NCBI GenBank assembly: GCA_003210315.1
Contig: QCVQ01000003.1
Span: forward strand, 1-64,000
Direction of reading: 5' to 3'
Origin: Synechococcus sp. AG-686-F08
Lineage (GTDB): Bacteria; Cyanobacteriota; Cyanobacteriia; PCC-6307; Cyanobiaceae
Length of the DNA stretch: 64,000 nucleotides
The stretch's first letter is position 1; the number at the start of each line of letters is the position of its first letter. Shown here piece by piece: positions 42,647 to 51,758 of the stretch. The position numbers and the translations under genes are program-made. The notes beneath the pieces were generated by a model. It did not search any database. It saw only the letters and a program-made list of their open reading frames with translations, and was not told where the DNA came from.

Positions 42647-43605
42647 CAAACAAAGTCCAAAAAACCGGCCTGGCAGGAGCGATCGGCGTCTTGCTGATGC
42701 TGCAACCGGCCGCAGCCCTGTCCGCCTTTGAGCACAATGGTGGTCTCAGCGTTGAGGCGGCACCAACGTCTGCCACAGAAGAGCTCCTGATCAGCCAACG
42801 CGGCGGACGCGGCGGTGGCGGCTCGAGAGGCGGTGGCGGCTCAAGAGGTGGCGGCTCCAGAAGTGGAGGATCGCGCTCCAGCAGTCGCTCCAGCAGCGGA
42901 CGCACCGGGTTTAGTTCCTACAGCGGCAGCCGCCAGGGCACGCGCCAGTCCACCCGCAGCAACCGCCAAACGACGCGCAGCAGCACGAGCGGCAATCGCC
43001 AAAGCGCGCGTACCGGCACCCGTGATACGCGTCAAACCAGCCGCACCGACAACCGGGGAACACGCCAAAACACCCGCAACAGCAACATTGATTCCCGTCA
43101 GCAGGGACGCACGAGCCGCACAGATGTACGCCAAAGCGGCCGCAATGATCGGGTCAACAACCGCTCAAACACCCGCCGCGATGCAGTGAACAACTGGGAT
43201 CGCTACGGCAATGGTTGGTACAGCGGATCGAGCTGGTCGAACAACCGCCCCTGGAACAACGGCTGGTACGGAGGGTCTTACTACAACAATTGGGGTTGGT
43301 ATCCAGGCCAAGCAGCCGCCTGGGGTCTTGCTGGCATGGCCACCTTTGGCACCATCAACAGCTTGGTGAATTCAGCTCAATCCAACCAAGTGAGCTACAT
43401 CGAAGTTCCAAACTCCGATTACTCGCTCTATTACCCAAGCGTGACGGCCACTGGGGATGTGGTGAGTTTTGAAGCCGACAACGGCTACGACACCGTGCGC
43501 TTCAACGCCAACTGCCGCAACGGCACCCTCAACGGCGGAACCCCAAGGAACGCCAATGAGGCCCAATTGCTGAATGCGGCCTGTCAGGTGGCCTTCGGGG
43601 AATAA
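42643..43605 (+). CDS. Secreted Arg/Ser/Gly/Asn-rich low-complexity protein
   Basis: A 320-residue protein from ATG 42643, which overlaps the preceding stop (ATGA). It has a signal peptide (GVLLMLQPAAALSA), then an R-G-G/S-rich segment (about 50-80), a long basic stretch of TRQ/NRQT/RTDNR-type repeats (about 85-190), a Trp/Tyr/Asn/Gly-rich segment (WYSGSSWSNNRPW) and a C-terminal domain with two Cys. Highly basic exported proteins of this kind may bind acidic surface polymers or nucleic acid; that is only a suggestion. Confidence 0.65.
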   Translation: MTNKVQKTGLAGAIGVLLMLQPAAALSAFEHNGGLSVEAAPTSATEELLISQRGGRGGGGSRGGGGSRGGGSRSGGSRSSSRSSSGRTGFSSYSGSRQGTRQSTRSNRQTTRSSTSGNRQSARTGTRDTRQTSRTDNRGTRQNTRNSNIDSRQQGRTSRTDVRQSGRNDRVNNRSNTRRDAVNNWDRYGNGWYSGSSWSNNRPWNNGWYGGSYYNNWGWYPGQAAAWGLAGMATFGTINSLVNSAQSNQVSYIEVPNSDYSLYYPSVTATGDVVSFEADNGYDTVRFNANCRNGTLNGGTPRNANEAQLLNAACQVAFGE

Positions 43606-43619
43606 CAGACACCAACGGC

Positions 43620-44690
43620 TCAGCTGAGCAAGGCCTGCAGGCGTTGCTCAGCCTCCGGCTCCAAGACAACAGGCTCGGCTTGATAGGCCGTGCCCTTGGC
43701 AATGCGCGCCGCAATCGCCTCGCGCGCAGAGTCCCATCCACTGATCTGAAGAGCGCTGTAGATCCGCTGCAGCGTGATCAGAGGTGACTGCACCAAGTCG
43801 TCGTAGGCAATCTCAACCAGCTGCCCCTTGGGGATCAAAGGCCGCGAGCGCGCAAAGGCCTCCTGCAATTGGTCATGGGCTGCCGCTGTTTGCTCCACTT
43901 GCTGAAGGCTGGATGGAGGCTCTTGCAGACCCACCAAATGAGCCAGGCGCTGCTTCACTTGCACCAATGAACGAACCGAATCGATCGGCCGCCGATGCAG
44001 ATAAACAAAACGAGCCCGCGGAAACAGACGTAGCAGCAAAACAATCCGTGCGGTGTGCGCAGAATTTTTGATCACCAGGTGGGTTTTACCAGCTCCCTCA
44101 TGCAACCAGGTGAGCTGTGTGAACCGAAGCAACGTCTGCTCAAACTCGGGCGTGCTGTTGAGCACAGCGCGGCGGAAATGCCTGGGGTAATTCTGAGGGA
44201 AAGCAACGCCAACCATGTTGGTGTCCATGGTGAGCCGGGCCAACCCCACCTCGTCTTCCTGGGGATCCTCTGCCCCCCAGGGCACAGCATCGATTGGGCG
44301 ATGCTGTGTCATCACCCACTTCAACAAGGGCGTCAGCACCGGTTTCAGGACCAAAGCGGCCTGCGGAGCAATGGTGAAGTGGTTGCGAGCGGTGGCGGCA
44401 GCTGGATCAGCAGCCAACAACTGATGCAGATAGGTGGTCCCACTGCGCCAGTGACCAATCACCACCACTGGGTCATCAGGGCAAGCGCAAGTCTTCATCC
44501 TGCGCTGAAACCAAAGGGTTTGCAGCCAAGCGAACGGTTCCACCATCAAGCCGCTGGCCGTAAGCAGCAGGGCCACAGGGAAGCGCCTGGGCGAGACGGT
44601 GCCATGCCTTAAACCGGCAAGCAACGTAGTGGGACGAATGCATCCCCCGGCAACTAACGCGTCAGAAAGACTGGATAAGGGCAACACCAC
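43620..44690 (-). CDS. Sulfotransferase-family protein
   Basis: A 356-residue protein. The PAPS 5'-phosphosulfate loop is VVVIGHWRSGTTYLHQLL (about residues 75-92), followed by the 3'-phosphate-type segment VYLHRRPIDSVRSL and, after it, a His/Asp-rich region typical of the sulfotransferase fold. It would transfer sulfate from PAPS to an unknown alcohol or sugar. It lies beside the sulfatase cluster, divergent from the first AraC gene. Confidence 0.85.
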   Translation of the reverse strand: MVLPLSSLSDALVAGGCIRPTTLLAGLRHGTVSPRRFPVALLLTASGLMVEPFAWLQTLWFQRRMKTCACPDDPVVVIGHWRSGTTYLHQLLAADPAAATARNHFTIAPQAALVLKPVLTPLLKWVMTQHRPIDAVPWGAEDPQEDEVGLARLTMDTNMVGVAFPQNYPRHFRRAVLNSTPEFEQTLLRFTQLTWLHEGAGKTHLVIKNSAHTARIVLLLRLFPRARFVYLHRRPIDSVRSLVQVKQRLAHLVGLQEPPSSLQQVEQTAAAHDQLQEAFARSRPLIPKGQLVEIAYDDLVQSPLITLQRIYSALQISGWDSAREAIAARIAKGTAYQAEPVVLEPEAEQRLQALLS

Positions 44691-44834
44691 GTCTGGGAAC
44701 AGCAGTAGACAGCTGGCAAAAAGCAGCTAGTTTCGAAAGCTCAATGTTTCGCAAATCTCCACTTGCGGGAGCCATTCGCCAGACATTGAAAAATTTATGC
44801 ATAATCTGCAACGACGTTGAAGGAGGCGCAAAGC

Positions 44835-45851
44835 ATGTTGGAGGCGCCAAGCGCAACGCTCAGCCAATTTTCCATACCCTCCGTAACCTCATCAAGCTTC
44901 CGCTGGAGCACGGACTTCCATAGTGCTAGTGAGTTAGCAGCCTCCCTATCGAGGCTGGGAAAAACCTTTGATGTCCTGCAACTGTCACCAGGCCCTCTGG
45001 AAGGCCACTTCTCAGTGGTCCACCTCGAAGACCTCAGCATCCTCAGCATTCAGACCAATCAGCTTCTCCTACTGAATGGTGAACGCGGGAACGATTGCAT
45101 CTGTTTTAGTTTAGAAATCAGCGGCAATCACAATGATCATCGTGTTTTTTGCCAAACAATAGAACCATATTCCTTGCATGGATTTAAACCAGATCTCACA
45201 GAAAGCCACTTCCAAGTAACAGCAGGATCAACCACTTTGATTGCGGTCGCATCTGCCAAGAGATTCAGCGGATTCCTTGGGAGATGCGGACATCATGAAT
45301 TGCTAGAAAATCTCCATACCAGCAATTCGTTGCAGTTAAAGCCAAACCTTTACGCAAAGATCAGCCAACAATTTTCTTGGTATTTCAACAATCCATTAAT
45401 CAATTCAGAGCTGCGCTCACTACACACTGGTCATATTTTCACGTTGATGCTAGAAGCCTTTACGGGCACAAATGATCAACACTTCAAATCATTCGAAATC
45501 GCACCACGCCAACATCTTGTACACGAATTAATCAATTGGGGATTTGAAAACAGCACCAACCCTCTCAAGCTTGATGACATCAGCAATGTTTTATTTAGCT
45601 CACGCCGAACACTGATACAAGGCTGCAAGGAAAATTTCAAGATGGGGCCGATGGAGCTTCTTCGGTTAATTCGCTTAGAACAGGTTAATTGCGTGCTCAG
45701 ATCAAATGAATTACGCAAATCACTCGAACTTAACAATGTAGGTGATGTCGCCAATTACTTTGGATTCGTAAGTCGAGGACACTTTTCAGCTGCTTATCAA
45801 AGCCAATATGGCGAAACCCCTAGACAAACCCTATACAAGGCCAAGAGCTAA
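44835..45851 (+). CDS. AraC-family transcriptional regulator, copy 1
   Basis: A 338-residue protein. I use ATG 44835 because AAGGAGG lies 9 bases upstream; the longer TTG frame begins at 44817 inside that site. The N-terminal about 230 residues are a ligand/dimer domain (GPLEGHFSVVHLEDLSILSIQTNQ). The C-terminal HTH pair is LDDISNVLFSSRRTLIQG and GDVANYFGFVSRGHFSAAYQSQYGETP. It resembles the 45990 product throughout. Likely regulator of the sulfatase cluster, since it lies directly in front of the first sulfatase; that is inference. Confidence 0.88.
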   Translation: MLEAPSATLSQFSIPSVTSSSFRWSTDFHSASELAASLSRLGKTFDVLQLSPGPLEGHFSVVHLEDLSILSIQTNQLLLLNGERGNDCICFSLEISGNHNDHRVFCQTIEPYSLHGFKPDLTESHFQVTAGSTTLIAVASAKRFSGFLGRCGHHELLENLHTSNSLQLKPNLYAKISQQFSWYFNNPLINSELRSLHTGHIFTLMLEAFTGTNDQHFKSFEIAPRQHLVHELINWGFENSTNPLKLDDISNVLFSSRRTLIQGCKENFKMGPMELLRLIRLEQVNCVLRSNELRKSLELNNVGDVANYFGFVSRGHFSAAYQSQYGETPRQTLYKAKS

Positions 45852-45989
45852 TTTCAAGCCATCGCTTGTTCGCCATCCACAGCAGCTTGATCGCTCATGA
45901 ACTCAGCAATGAACCACCCCTAAGAGAGGTACACAAAATCACTTCAGGCGCGGAAAAACAGATATCCTGAAATGGTCTAGTCAACGATT

Positions 45990-47018
45990 GTGTCCTCCAG
46001 CTTCCCTAGTATTGCCAGCCCTGGAAGAGCTGCACTACGAACAATTGGTACTCAAGAAAAGAACAGCAGAACGACCACATTTCGCTCTGCTAGCGAACTG
46101 AAGCAGCGGTTTAAAGAGATTGGCAAAACATTTGATGCCGTTCAATTAAGCCAAGGACCACTTAATGGAAAATTTACTTTAACAAACTTAGGCAGCATAT
46201 TTTTGCTCAAAATCCACACTAATCAGAGACTACTTCTGAATGGAGATAGGGGATTCGACTGCATGAGTTTTTGCCTTGAAGCCACTGGCTTGGCCGATCA
46301 GCACTTATTGCATAACAAACCAATTGAGCCATATTCCCTCAATGGATTTCGTCAGGGACAAAAAGAATCACACTTCCAACTCACAGCCAATACCACCACT
46401 TTTCTGGCAATCCTGTCGATCAGTCGCTTCAATGCTTTCATCTCCCATTGCGAACGAGACGACTTAATCGAAGAGCTTGAAGGACACAATGAGTTGCAGA
46501 TGAAGCCTGCAATGCATGCAAAGATTAGGAAACAACTTCAGAGCCTGATCCCCAACCCAGCGCTTACAATGCAGCAGAGCCGACAAATCACCAATCATCT
46601 CTACAGTTCATTCCTAAGCGCTCTGATTGATAAGTCCAATGTTGATTACCTCGCCTATACTCCATCTCCCCGTCAGGAGCTAGTGAAAGATTTTGTGGAT
46701 TGGGCCTTCAAGAATTCACGCAATAACTACAATCTCGATCAAATCAGCGAATTATTGTTCGCATCTAGACGAACCCTGATCCAGGGCAGCAAAGAAGCCT
46801 TAGGGATGGGTCCGATGGAAATGATGAAACGTGTACGCCTTGAGCAAGTGAATTGGATCTTGCGATCAACCGAAGCACGTGAAGACGCAAGGTTTACAAC
46901 AATCACCCAAGTTGCTCAGCATTATGGATTTCAAAGCCGCGGTCACTTCGCCAAGGCCTACCAAAACCTGTTTGCAGAAACCCCAAGCGAGACCTGGCTG
47001 AAGTCAATGATTCGCTGA
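45990..47018 (+). CDS. AraC-family transcriptional regulator, copy 2
   Basis: A 342-residue paralogue of the 44835 gene: RSASELKQRFKEIGKTFDAVQLSQGPLNGKF aligns with its N-terminal domain and LDQISELLFASRRTLIQG / TQVAQHYGFQSRGHFAKAYQNLFAETP with its HTH. The start is GTG 45990, with no nearer ATG. The two genes are separated by 138 bp and oriented the same way, suggesting tandem duplication. The sulfatase gene follows 109 bp downstream. Confidence 0.88.
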   Translation: MSSSFPSIASPGRAALRTIGTQEKNSRTTTFRSASELKQRFKEIGKTFDAVQLSQGPLNGKFTLTNLGSIFLLKIHTNQRLLLNGDRGFDCMSFCLEATGLADQHLLHNKPIEPYSLNGFRQGQKESHFQLTANTTTFLAILSISRFNAFISHCERDDLIEELEGHNELQMKPAMHAKIRKQLQSLIPNPALTMQQSRQITNHLYSSFLSALIDKSNVDYLAYTPSPRQELVKDFVDWAFKNSRNNYNLDQISELLFASRRTLIQGSKEALGMGPMEMMKRVRLEQVNWILRSTEAREDARFTTITQVAQHYGFQSRGHFAKAYQNLFAETPSETWLKSMIR

Positions 47019-47127
47019 TCGTTGCCACAGGTCCCATCCGTGCAGGTTTGAGTTCCCGAGCCGAGTCAAAGACTGAACCTGCAGTTAGCAAGTAATGGTC
47101 AGCTAACGCACGACTGGTTTCTCATCC

Positions 47128-49446
47128 ATGGGCAACAATCCACACGTCGACGGTTCAATCCTGCCGTTTCCTGCCAAGCCGTCGGGCAGCAAGGCCGGAA
47201 CGACGATGCAGGAGTCGACATACAGTCCGCTACCCGAACCCCAAAGGCTTCCAGACGATGCACCCAATATTCTTGTGGTGCTGATTGATGATGCAGGTCC
47301 GGCAATGCCGGAGTGCCTTGGCGGTGATATCCATACGCCCACATTGCAGAACGTGAAAGACGGCGGCGTGGGCTTCAATCGCTTCCACACCACAGCGATG
47401 TGTTCTCCAACACGCTCCTCGCTGCTATGCGGTCGCAACCACACCTTCGTGGGCAATGGCCAGATCTGTGAATTCGCGAACGACTGGGACGGTTATTCAG
47501 GACGGATTCCAGAAAGTTGTGCACTCCAGGCCGACGTGCTGCGCAATTACGGCTACTCAACCGGTGCATGGGGCAAGTGGCACAACACACCGTCCACCGA
47601 AACCACGGCCGCAGGTCCCTTTGAGAACTGGCCAACGGGTCTGGGATTCGAATACTTCTACGGCTTCCTCGCAGGTGAGGCCTCTCAATATGAGCCGCAT
47701 CTGGTGCGCAACACCACAGTGGTGTTGCCACCGAAAACGCCAGCGGAGGGTTATCACATCAGTGAGGATCTAGCCGATGACGCCATCAATTGGCTGCAGA
47801 CCCACAAAGCCCTGAGTCCTGACAAGCCCTTCTACATGTACTGGGCATCAGGAGCCCTGCATGGCCCGCACCATGTGAACAAGGAATGGGCTGATAAGTA
47901 CAAAGGCAAGTTTGATGAAGGCTGGGACGCCTACCGCGAGCGTGCCTTCAAGAATGCCAAAGCCAAAGGCTGGATTCCGGAGAACGCCCAGCTCACTCCT
48001 CGCCATCCCCGTTTAGCAGCCTGGGATTCCATCCCCGAGCACCAGAAACCCTTCCAGTCGCGTTTGATGGAAGTGCTGGCAGGCTTTGCCGAACACACGG
48101 ACCATCAGGTTGGCCGTATCGTCTCCGAAATTGAACGACTGGGATACGAGGAAAACACCCTGGTTGTTTACATCTGGGGCGACAACGGCTCCTCCGGTGA
48201 GGGCCAGGACGGCACGATCTCTGAGCTACTGGCTCAAAACTCCATTGCCACAGAGATCGATGAGCACATCAAAGTGCTCGACGAATTAGGCGGGCTGGAT
48301 GCGCTTGGCTCACCGCTCGTGGACAACATGTATCACGCGGGCTGGGCCTGGGCTGGAAGTACGCCTTATCAAGGCATGAAGCTGATGGCCTCCTACCTCG
48401 GCGGCACTCGCAATCCAATGGCGATCAAATGGCCGAAGGGCATCAAGCCAGATCCCAAACCTCGGTCGCAGTTCCACCACTGCAACGATCTAGTGCCAAC
48501 GATCTACGAGCTGGTAGGAATCACTCCTCCCAAGATGGTGAATGGTGTCACTCAGGACCCGATTCACGGCACCAGCTTTGCCTATGCCTTTAATGCGCCG
48601 GATGCACCGGGTGAACTCAAAACCCAATTCTTCGACATCATGGGCTCTCGATCCATCTACCACAATGGCTGGATGGCTGGAGCCGTGGGGCCACGCCTGC
48701 CTTGGGTGAAAGGCGTGGATCCCGAGATTCTCACCTGGTCGCCGGACACCGACGTTTGGGAGCTCTACAACCTCGACGAGGATTTCAGTCAGAGCAAGAA
48801 CGTCGCGGATGAGTATCCAGAGAAGCTGCAGATGCTCAAGAATCTGTTCCTGGTGGAATCGGCGAAGTACAAAAACATGCCGATTGGTGGTGGGCTCTGG
48901 ACCATCATCTTCCACCCCGAACTGAAGGTGGCCCCGGAAGCAACGTCCTGGGAGTTGCCAGGCACCATCACCCGCATTCCTGAGCCCTGCGCTCCACGAC
49001 TTGGTTGCCTAAACAACAAAGTCACGATCGACATGGACATTCCAGAGAATGCCAGTGGCGTGCTCTACAAACTCGGTGCCAATTCAGGTGGTCTCACCCT
49101 CTACATGGATGAAGGGATTCTCACCTATGAATACAACCTGTTCATCGTTGAACGCACCAAGCTGCGCTCTGATCAGCCACTACCCGCTGGCAGACACAAG
49201 CTGGAGGTGGTCACCGAACACACCGACGACAATCCAAGGGGCTCGCTCTCGATCAAGGTGTCCCTCAATGGCACACAGATGATCGAAGGCATTGTTCCAA
49301 GGGTGGCAGCTGTGTTGTTCACTGCTAATGACTGCCTGGATGTTGGTCAAGCGCTCGGGTCTCCAGTCTCCCTGGATTACCACGAGCGGGCACCATTCAA
49401 ATTCAACGGAACGATTCACACCATGCACGTGGAATATCTCGAATAG
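47128..49446 (+). CDS. Formylglycine-dependent sulfatase 1
   Basis: A 772-residue arylsulfatase (S1 family). The metal/active-site Asp pair is in PNILVVLIDDAG (Asp54, Asp55). Cys92 of CSPTRSSLLCGRN is the residue converted to formylglycine. WGDNGSSGEG, GAWGKWHNTP and KPFYMYWASGALHGPH are the other conserved sites. Residues about 600-772 form an added β-domain (GALNNKVTIDMDIPE... KLEVVTEHTDD). No signal peptide is seen, so it may be cytosolic or exported otherwise. The product at 51759 shares the whole architecture. A strong terminator follows. Confidence 0.93.
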   Translation: MGNNPHVDGSILPFPAKPSGSKAGTTMQESTYSPLPEPQRLPDDAPNILVVLIDDAGPAMPECLGGDIHTPTLQNVKDGGVGFNRFHTTAMCSPTRSSLLCGRNHTFVGNGQICEFANDWDGYSGRIPESCALQADVLRNYGYSTGAWGKWHNTPSTETTAAGPFENWPTGLGFEYFYGFLAGEASQYEPHLVRNTTVVLPPKTPAEGYHISEDLADDAINWLQTHKALSPDKPFYMYWASGALHGPHHVNKEWADKYKGKFDEGWDAYRERAFKNAKAKGWIPENAQLTPRHPRLAAWDSIPEHQKPFQSRLMEVLAGFAEHTDHQVGRIVSEIERLGYEENTLVVYIWGDNGSSGEGQDGTISELLAQNSIATEIDEHIKVLDELGGLDALGSPLVDNMYHAGWAWAGSTPYQGMKLMASYLGGTRNPMAIKWPKGIKPDPKPRSQFHHCNDLVPTIYELVGITPPKMVNGVTQDPIHGTSFAYAFNAPDAPGELKTQFFDIMGSRSIYHNGWMAGAVGPRLPWVKGVDPEILTWSPDTDVWELYNLDEDFSQSKNVADEYPEKLQMLKNLFLVESAKYKNMPIGGGLWTIIFHPELKVAPEATSWELPGTITRIPEPCAPRLGCLNNKVTIDMDIPENASGVLYKLGANSGGLTLYMDEGILTYEYNLFIVERTKLRSDQPLPAGRHKLEVVTEHTDDNPRGSLSIKVSLNGTQMIEGIVPRVAAVLFTANDCLDVGQALGSPVSLDYHERAPFKFNGTIHTMHVEYLE

Positions 49447-49480
49447 AGAAACAAAGCCAACACAAATGCAGCACATCTTT

Positions 49481-49514
49481 GAGCAGATCTCTTTAAGAGG
49501 TCTGCTCTTTATCT
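49481..49514 (+). terminator. Terminator of sulfatase 1
   Basis: GAGCAGATCTCT-TTA-AGAGGTCTGCTC, one mismatch, followed by TTTATCTTT. It lies 34 bp beyond the sulfatase 1 stop. The rest of the 300-bp gap to 49751 has no gene. Confidence 0.8.
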
Positions 49515-49750
49515 TTAAGTTCCAAACTCAAAAAGCAATTCAAGAATGTACGCACTAATGCCACTGCTCCAAGCTGAAATTCAAGAGCCAAGGCAATCCA
49601 TCCGTCATTTGCGTAAGGCCTCATACAATTGTGATATCGGAACAAGAAAATAAACAAACCATCTACAGCAAAATGCAGAAATTCAGCACAAACGGGATCA
49701 TTGATTAAGGCCCGAATTTGAAATTATTTCTAGTCTTGTAATAGAGGCCA

Positions 49751-50146
49751 ATGATGTCAGCACAGATGTCCAATACCAGCACGGAATTGGCCAAAACACG
49801 CAACCGAGCTGCCGCAGAGCGAACAACCCTGGCTTGGATCCGCACGGCCCTCGCTCTGATCAGTTTCGGATTCGGGCTGGACAAGATCATCAGTGCGATC
49901 CGGAATGCAGGAGGCGAGGGAAACACAAGTCAAGACGTTGGCGTACAACTGATGTCGATGGGATTCATCGGGGTCGGGATCTTCACATTGCTGATTGCCA
50001 TGCGCCAACACAAACGTGAACTCATTCGGTTACGCAGCGACCCCTACCTCTACCGAGACGAGCCTTCCCTTTCGATTGCCACAGCAACAGCTGTTCTGGT
50101 GATCGGAGTCTTGGCATTCCTATTGCTGCTTTCAGGATTTATCTGA
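49751..50146 (+). CDS. YidH/DUF202 membrane protein
   Basis: A 131-residue protein with the family hallmark: LA-x-RN-RAAAERTTLAWIRTALALISFGFGLDKI, then two more spans (VQLMSMGFIGVGIFTLLIAM and ATAVLVIGVLAFLLLLSGF). ATG starts are possible at 49751, 49754 and 49766. Function unknown. The next transporter gene follows 45 bp later, so the two may be one operon. Confidence 0.82.
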   Translation: MMSAQMSNTSTELAKTRNRAAAERTTLAWIRTALALISFGFGLDKIISAIRNAGGEGNTSQDVGVQLMSMGFIGVGIFTLLIAMRQHKRELIRLRSDPYLYRDEPSLSIATATAVLVIGVLAFLLLLSGFI

Positions 50147-50191
50147 GCCAATAACCATTTTCCCTTTGCCAAAACATCTTTCCCTATTCCG

Positions 50192-51046
50192 ATGTCACTC
50201 CTGATTTCACTGGTCCTCTTTTTCATCATGGTGTCACTGGGCCTCAACCTGCCCAGCATGCAATTCGGGCTTCTAAAGCAAAGGCCTGCTTTGCTCATTC
50301 GCGTGTTGCTTGCCACCTGCGTTGCCATGCCACTCGCAGCACTTCTGCTATTGCAATCTCCTCTGGGAGATGGTCTTTCGCCTGCGATCAAAACAGCAGT
50401 GATGCTGATGGCAATCTGCCCAAGCGCTCCCATGATCGCCTTGAAAAGTAGACAACTAGCAGATAACCCTGAATTAGCGACAAGGCTGCAATTTTGGTCA
50501 GCTTGTGCAGCAATCATCAGCGTCCCGATTTGGGTCAGTCAGCTGCCAAGCGAAGCAGGAGAAACCGTGTGGAGTATTCCCAGTCAAGACGTTGCCTTCC
50601 AGATCTTCACCGTGCAGTTGATTCCACTCCTGGTAGGAGTGTCACTCCGTCGATGGCGAAGTGAGTGGGCCGAACGCTGGAATGCGCTTGTGCAAAAAAT
50701 CGCAACGGTGTTGCTATTAGCCCTCTTGATCTTAATCCTGATCGTGGCTCTACCACAAGCAGCGCCGATGCTGATCGGCAACCTCAAAGGTGCCTTATTG
50801 ATGCTGATCCTGACCTGGATCGCCCTCGCTCTAGGGTTTGCGATTGCAGGCGAAGATAGCGTCGAACGCAGCACGCTGCCGCTGGTCCTTTCCATGCGGA
50901 ATCCAGGCCTGGCGTTGTTGATCATTTCACAGATGGCTCCCAGCGCGATGGACATCAAGGCTGCTGTCGTGGGCTACGTCGTGATCACAGCAATCGGATC
51001 TGCACCCTTCATGAAATGGCGCAAAAAAACCACAGCACAGGCTTAA
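50192..51046 (+). CDS. BASS-family (bile acid:Na+ symporter-like) membrane transporter
   Basis: A 284-residue protein with about nine hydrophobic segments (LLISLVLFFIMVSLGLNL, LLIRVLLATCVAMPLAALLL, and others). The crossover region with SMRNPGLALLIIS and the conserved ICPSAPM motif match the BASS/SbtA-like permeases, which move organic anions with Na+. Substrate unknown; a sulfur or carbohydrate anion would fit the neighbourhood. It follows a DUF202 gene and is followed by another membrane protein. Confidence 0.75.
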   Translation: MSLLISLVLFFIMVSLGLNLPSMQFGLLKQRPALLIRVLLATCVAMPLAALLLLQSPLGDGLSPAIKTAVMLMAICPSAPMIALKSRQLADNPELATRLQFWSACAAIISVPIWVSQLPSEAGETVWSIPSQDVAFQIFTVQLIPLLVGVSLRRWRSEWAERWNALVQKIATVLLLALLILILIVALPQAAPMLIGNLKGALLMLILTWIALALGFAIAGEDSVERSTLPLVLSMRNPGLALLIISQMAPSAMDIKAAVVGYVVITAIGSAPFMKWRKKTTAQA

Positions 51047-51073
51047 CTCCTCGAAAACAACTCAGTCACACCC

Positions 51074-51679
51074 ATGCAAAACGATCCAAGCAATGAAACC
51101 CCGCTCAAGTTAAAGCCCCATAGAGGATCGGACTTGAGCACTTTATTTATTTCCGCTACGATCGGCTATGTTGTCACACTTATAGCACCATTATTTGCAG
51201 GCTTAATCATAAGCTGTCTTTTGTTAATCTTGCTGAGCAGACTGCGAAATCGCTTGCATCAACCTTTGCTCTGGTGGTCTTCGATTGGACTCTGCAGCGG
51301 AAGTTTCCTTGGAACAGCGTCATCGATGGTGAACAATATTCATCAACATGGGGCTACGCCAGCCAATACGACCTTGGAGCGCCTTCTCTTTATTGTTGTC
51401 TTAGGCATCACTGGTTTTTTTTCAGGCAGTCGGGTCGGCATCAATCCAGATGCTGTTGAAGGGCGATCCATTGGAGACTTGTTGCGCACCCTCAGTGGAA
51501 CGTTTACCGGTGTATTCGGTGTCTTAGTTGGCATCGCCTTTGTATTGGGCGGCCTGGAAGAAGCACGAACACTCTCAAGCCGGCTCACCGCCTCACTCAC
51601 CATCATCGTTCTTGGCCTATTGGGCCCTGGATGGATCAGCCACCAGCTCAGAATGTATCAACGCAATCACTCGCATTAA
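51074..51679 (+). CDS. Hypothetical membrane protein
   Basis: A 201-residue protein with about five hydrophobic spans (ATIGYVVTLIAPLFAGLIIS, LLWWSSIGLCSGSFLGTA, LLFIVVLGITGFFSGSRVGI, FTGVFGVLVGIAFVLGGL, LTIIVLGLLGPGWIS). Glycine-rich turns suggest a small channel or transporter component. Family not recognised. It is 28 bp after the BASS gene and ends before a bidirectional hairpin. Confidence 0.6.
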   Translation: MQNDPSNETPLKLKPHRGSDLSTLFISATIGYVVTLIAPLFAGLIISCLLLILLSRLRNRLHQPLLWWSSIGLCSGSFLGTASSMVNNIHQHGATPANTTLERLLFIVVLGITGFFSGSRVGINPDAVEGRSIGDLLRTLSGTFTGVFGVLVGIAFVLGGLEEARTLSSRLTASLTIIVLGLLGPGWISHQLRMYQRNHSH

Positions 51680-51702
51680 TCCAATCAACACACAAAAGAA
51701 AT

Positions 51703-51733
51703 GGTGGTGTTTCTCTAAAAAGGAAACATCACC
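51703..51733. terminator. Bidirectional terminator between convergent genes
   Basis: GGTGGTGTTTC-TCTAAAAAG-GAAACATCACC forms an 11-bp stem with one G-U pair, between the 51679 stop and the 51759 end of sulfatase 2. Confidence 0.65.
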
Positions 51734-51758
51734 GCTAGGCAATCAGTGATTCATTCAA

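Noticed and set aside
42815-43189. Ala-rich 124-codon frame
   Set aside because: An out-of-frame reading of the repeat-rich secreted protein gene at 42643.
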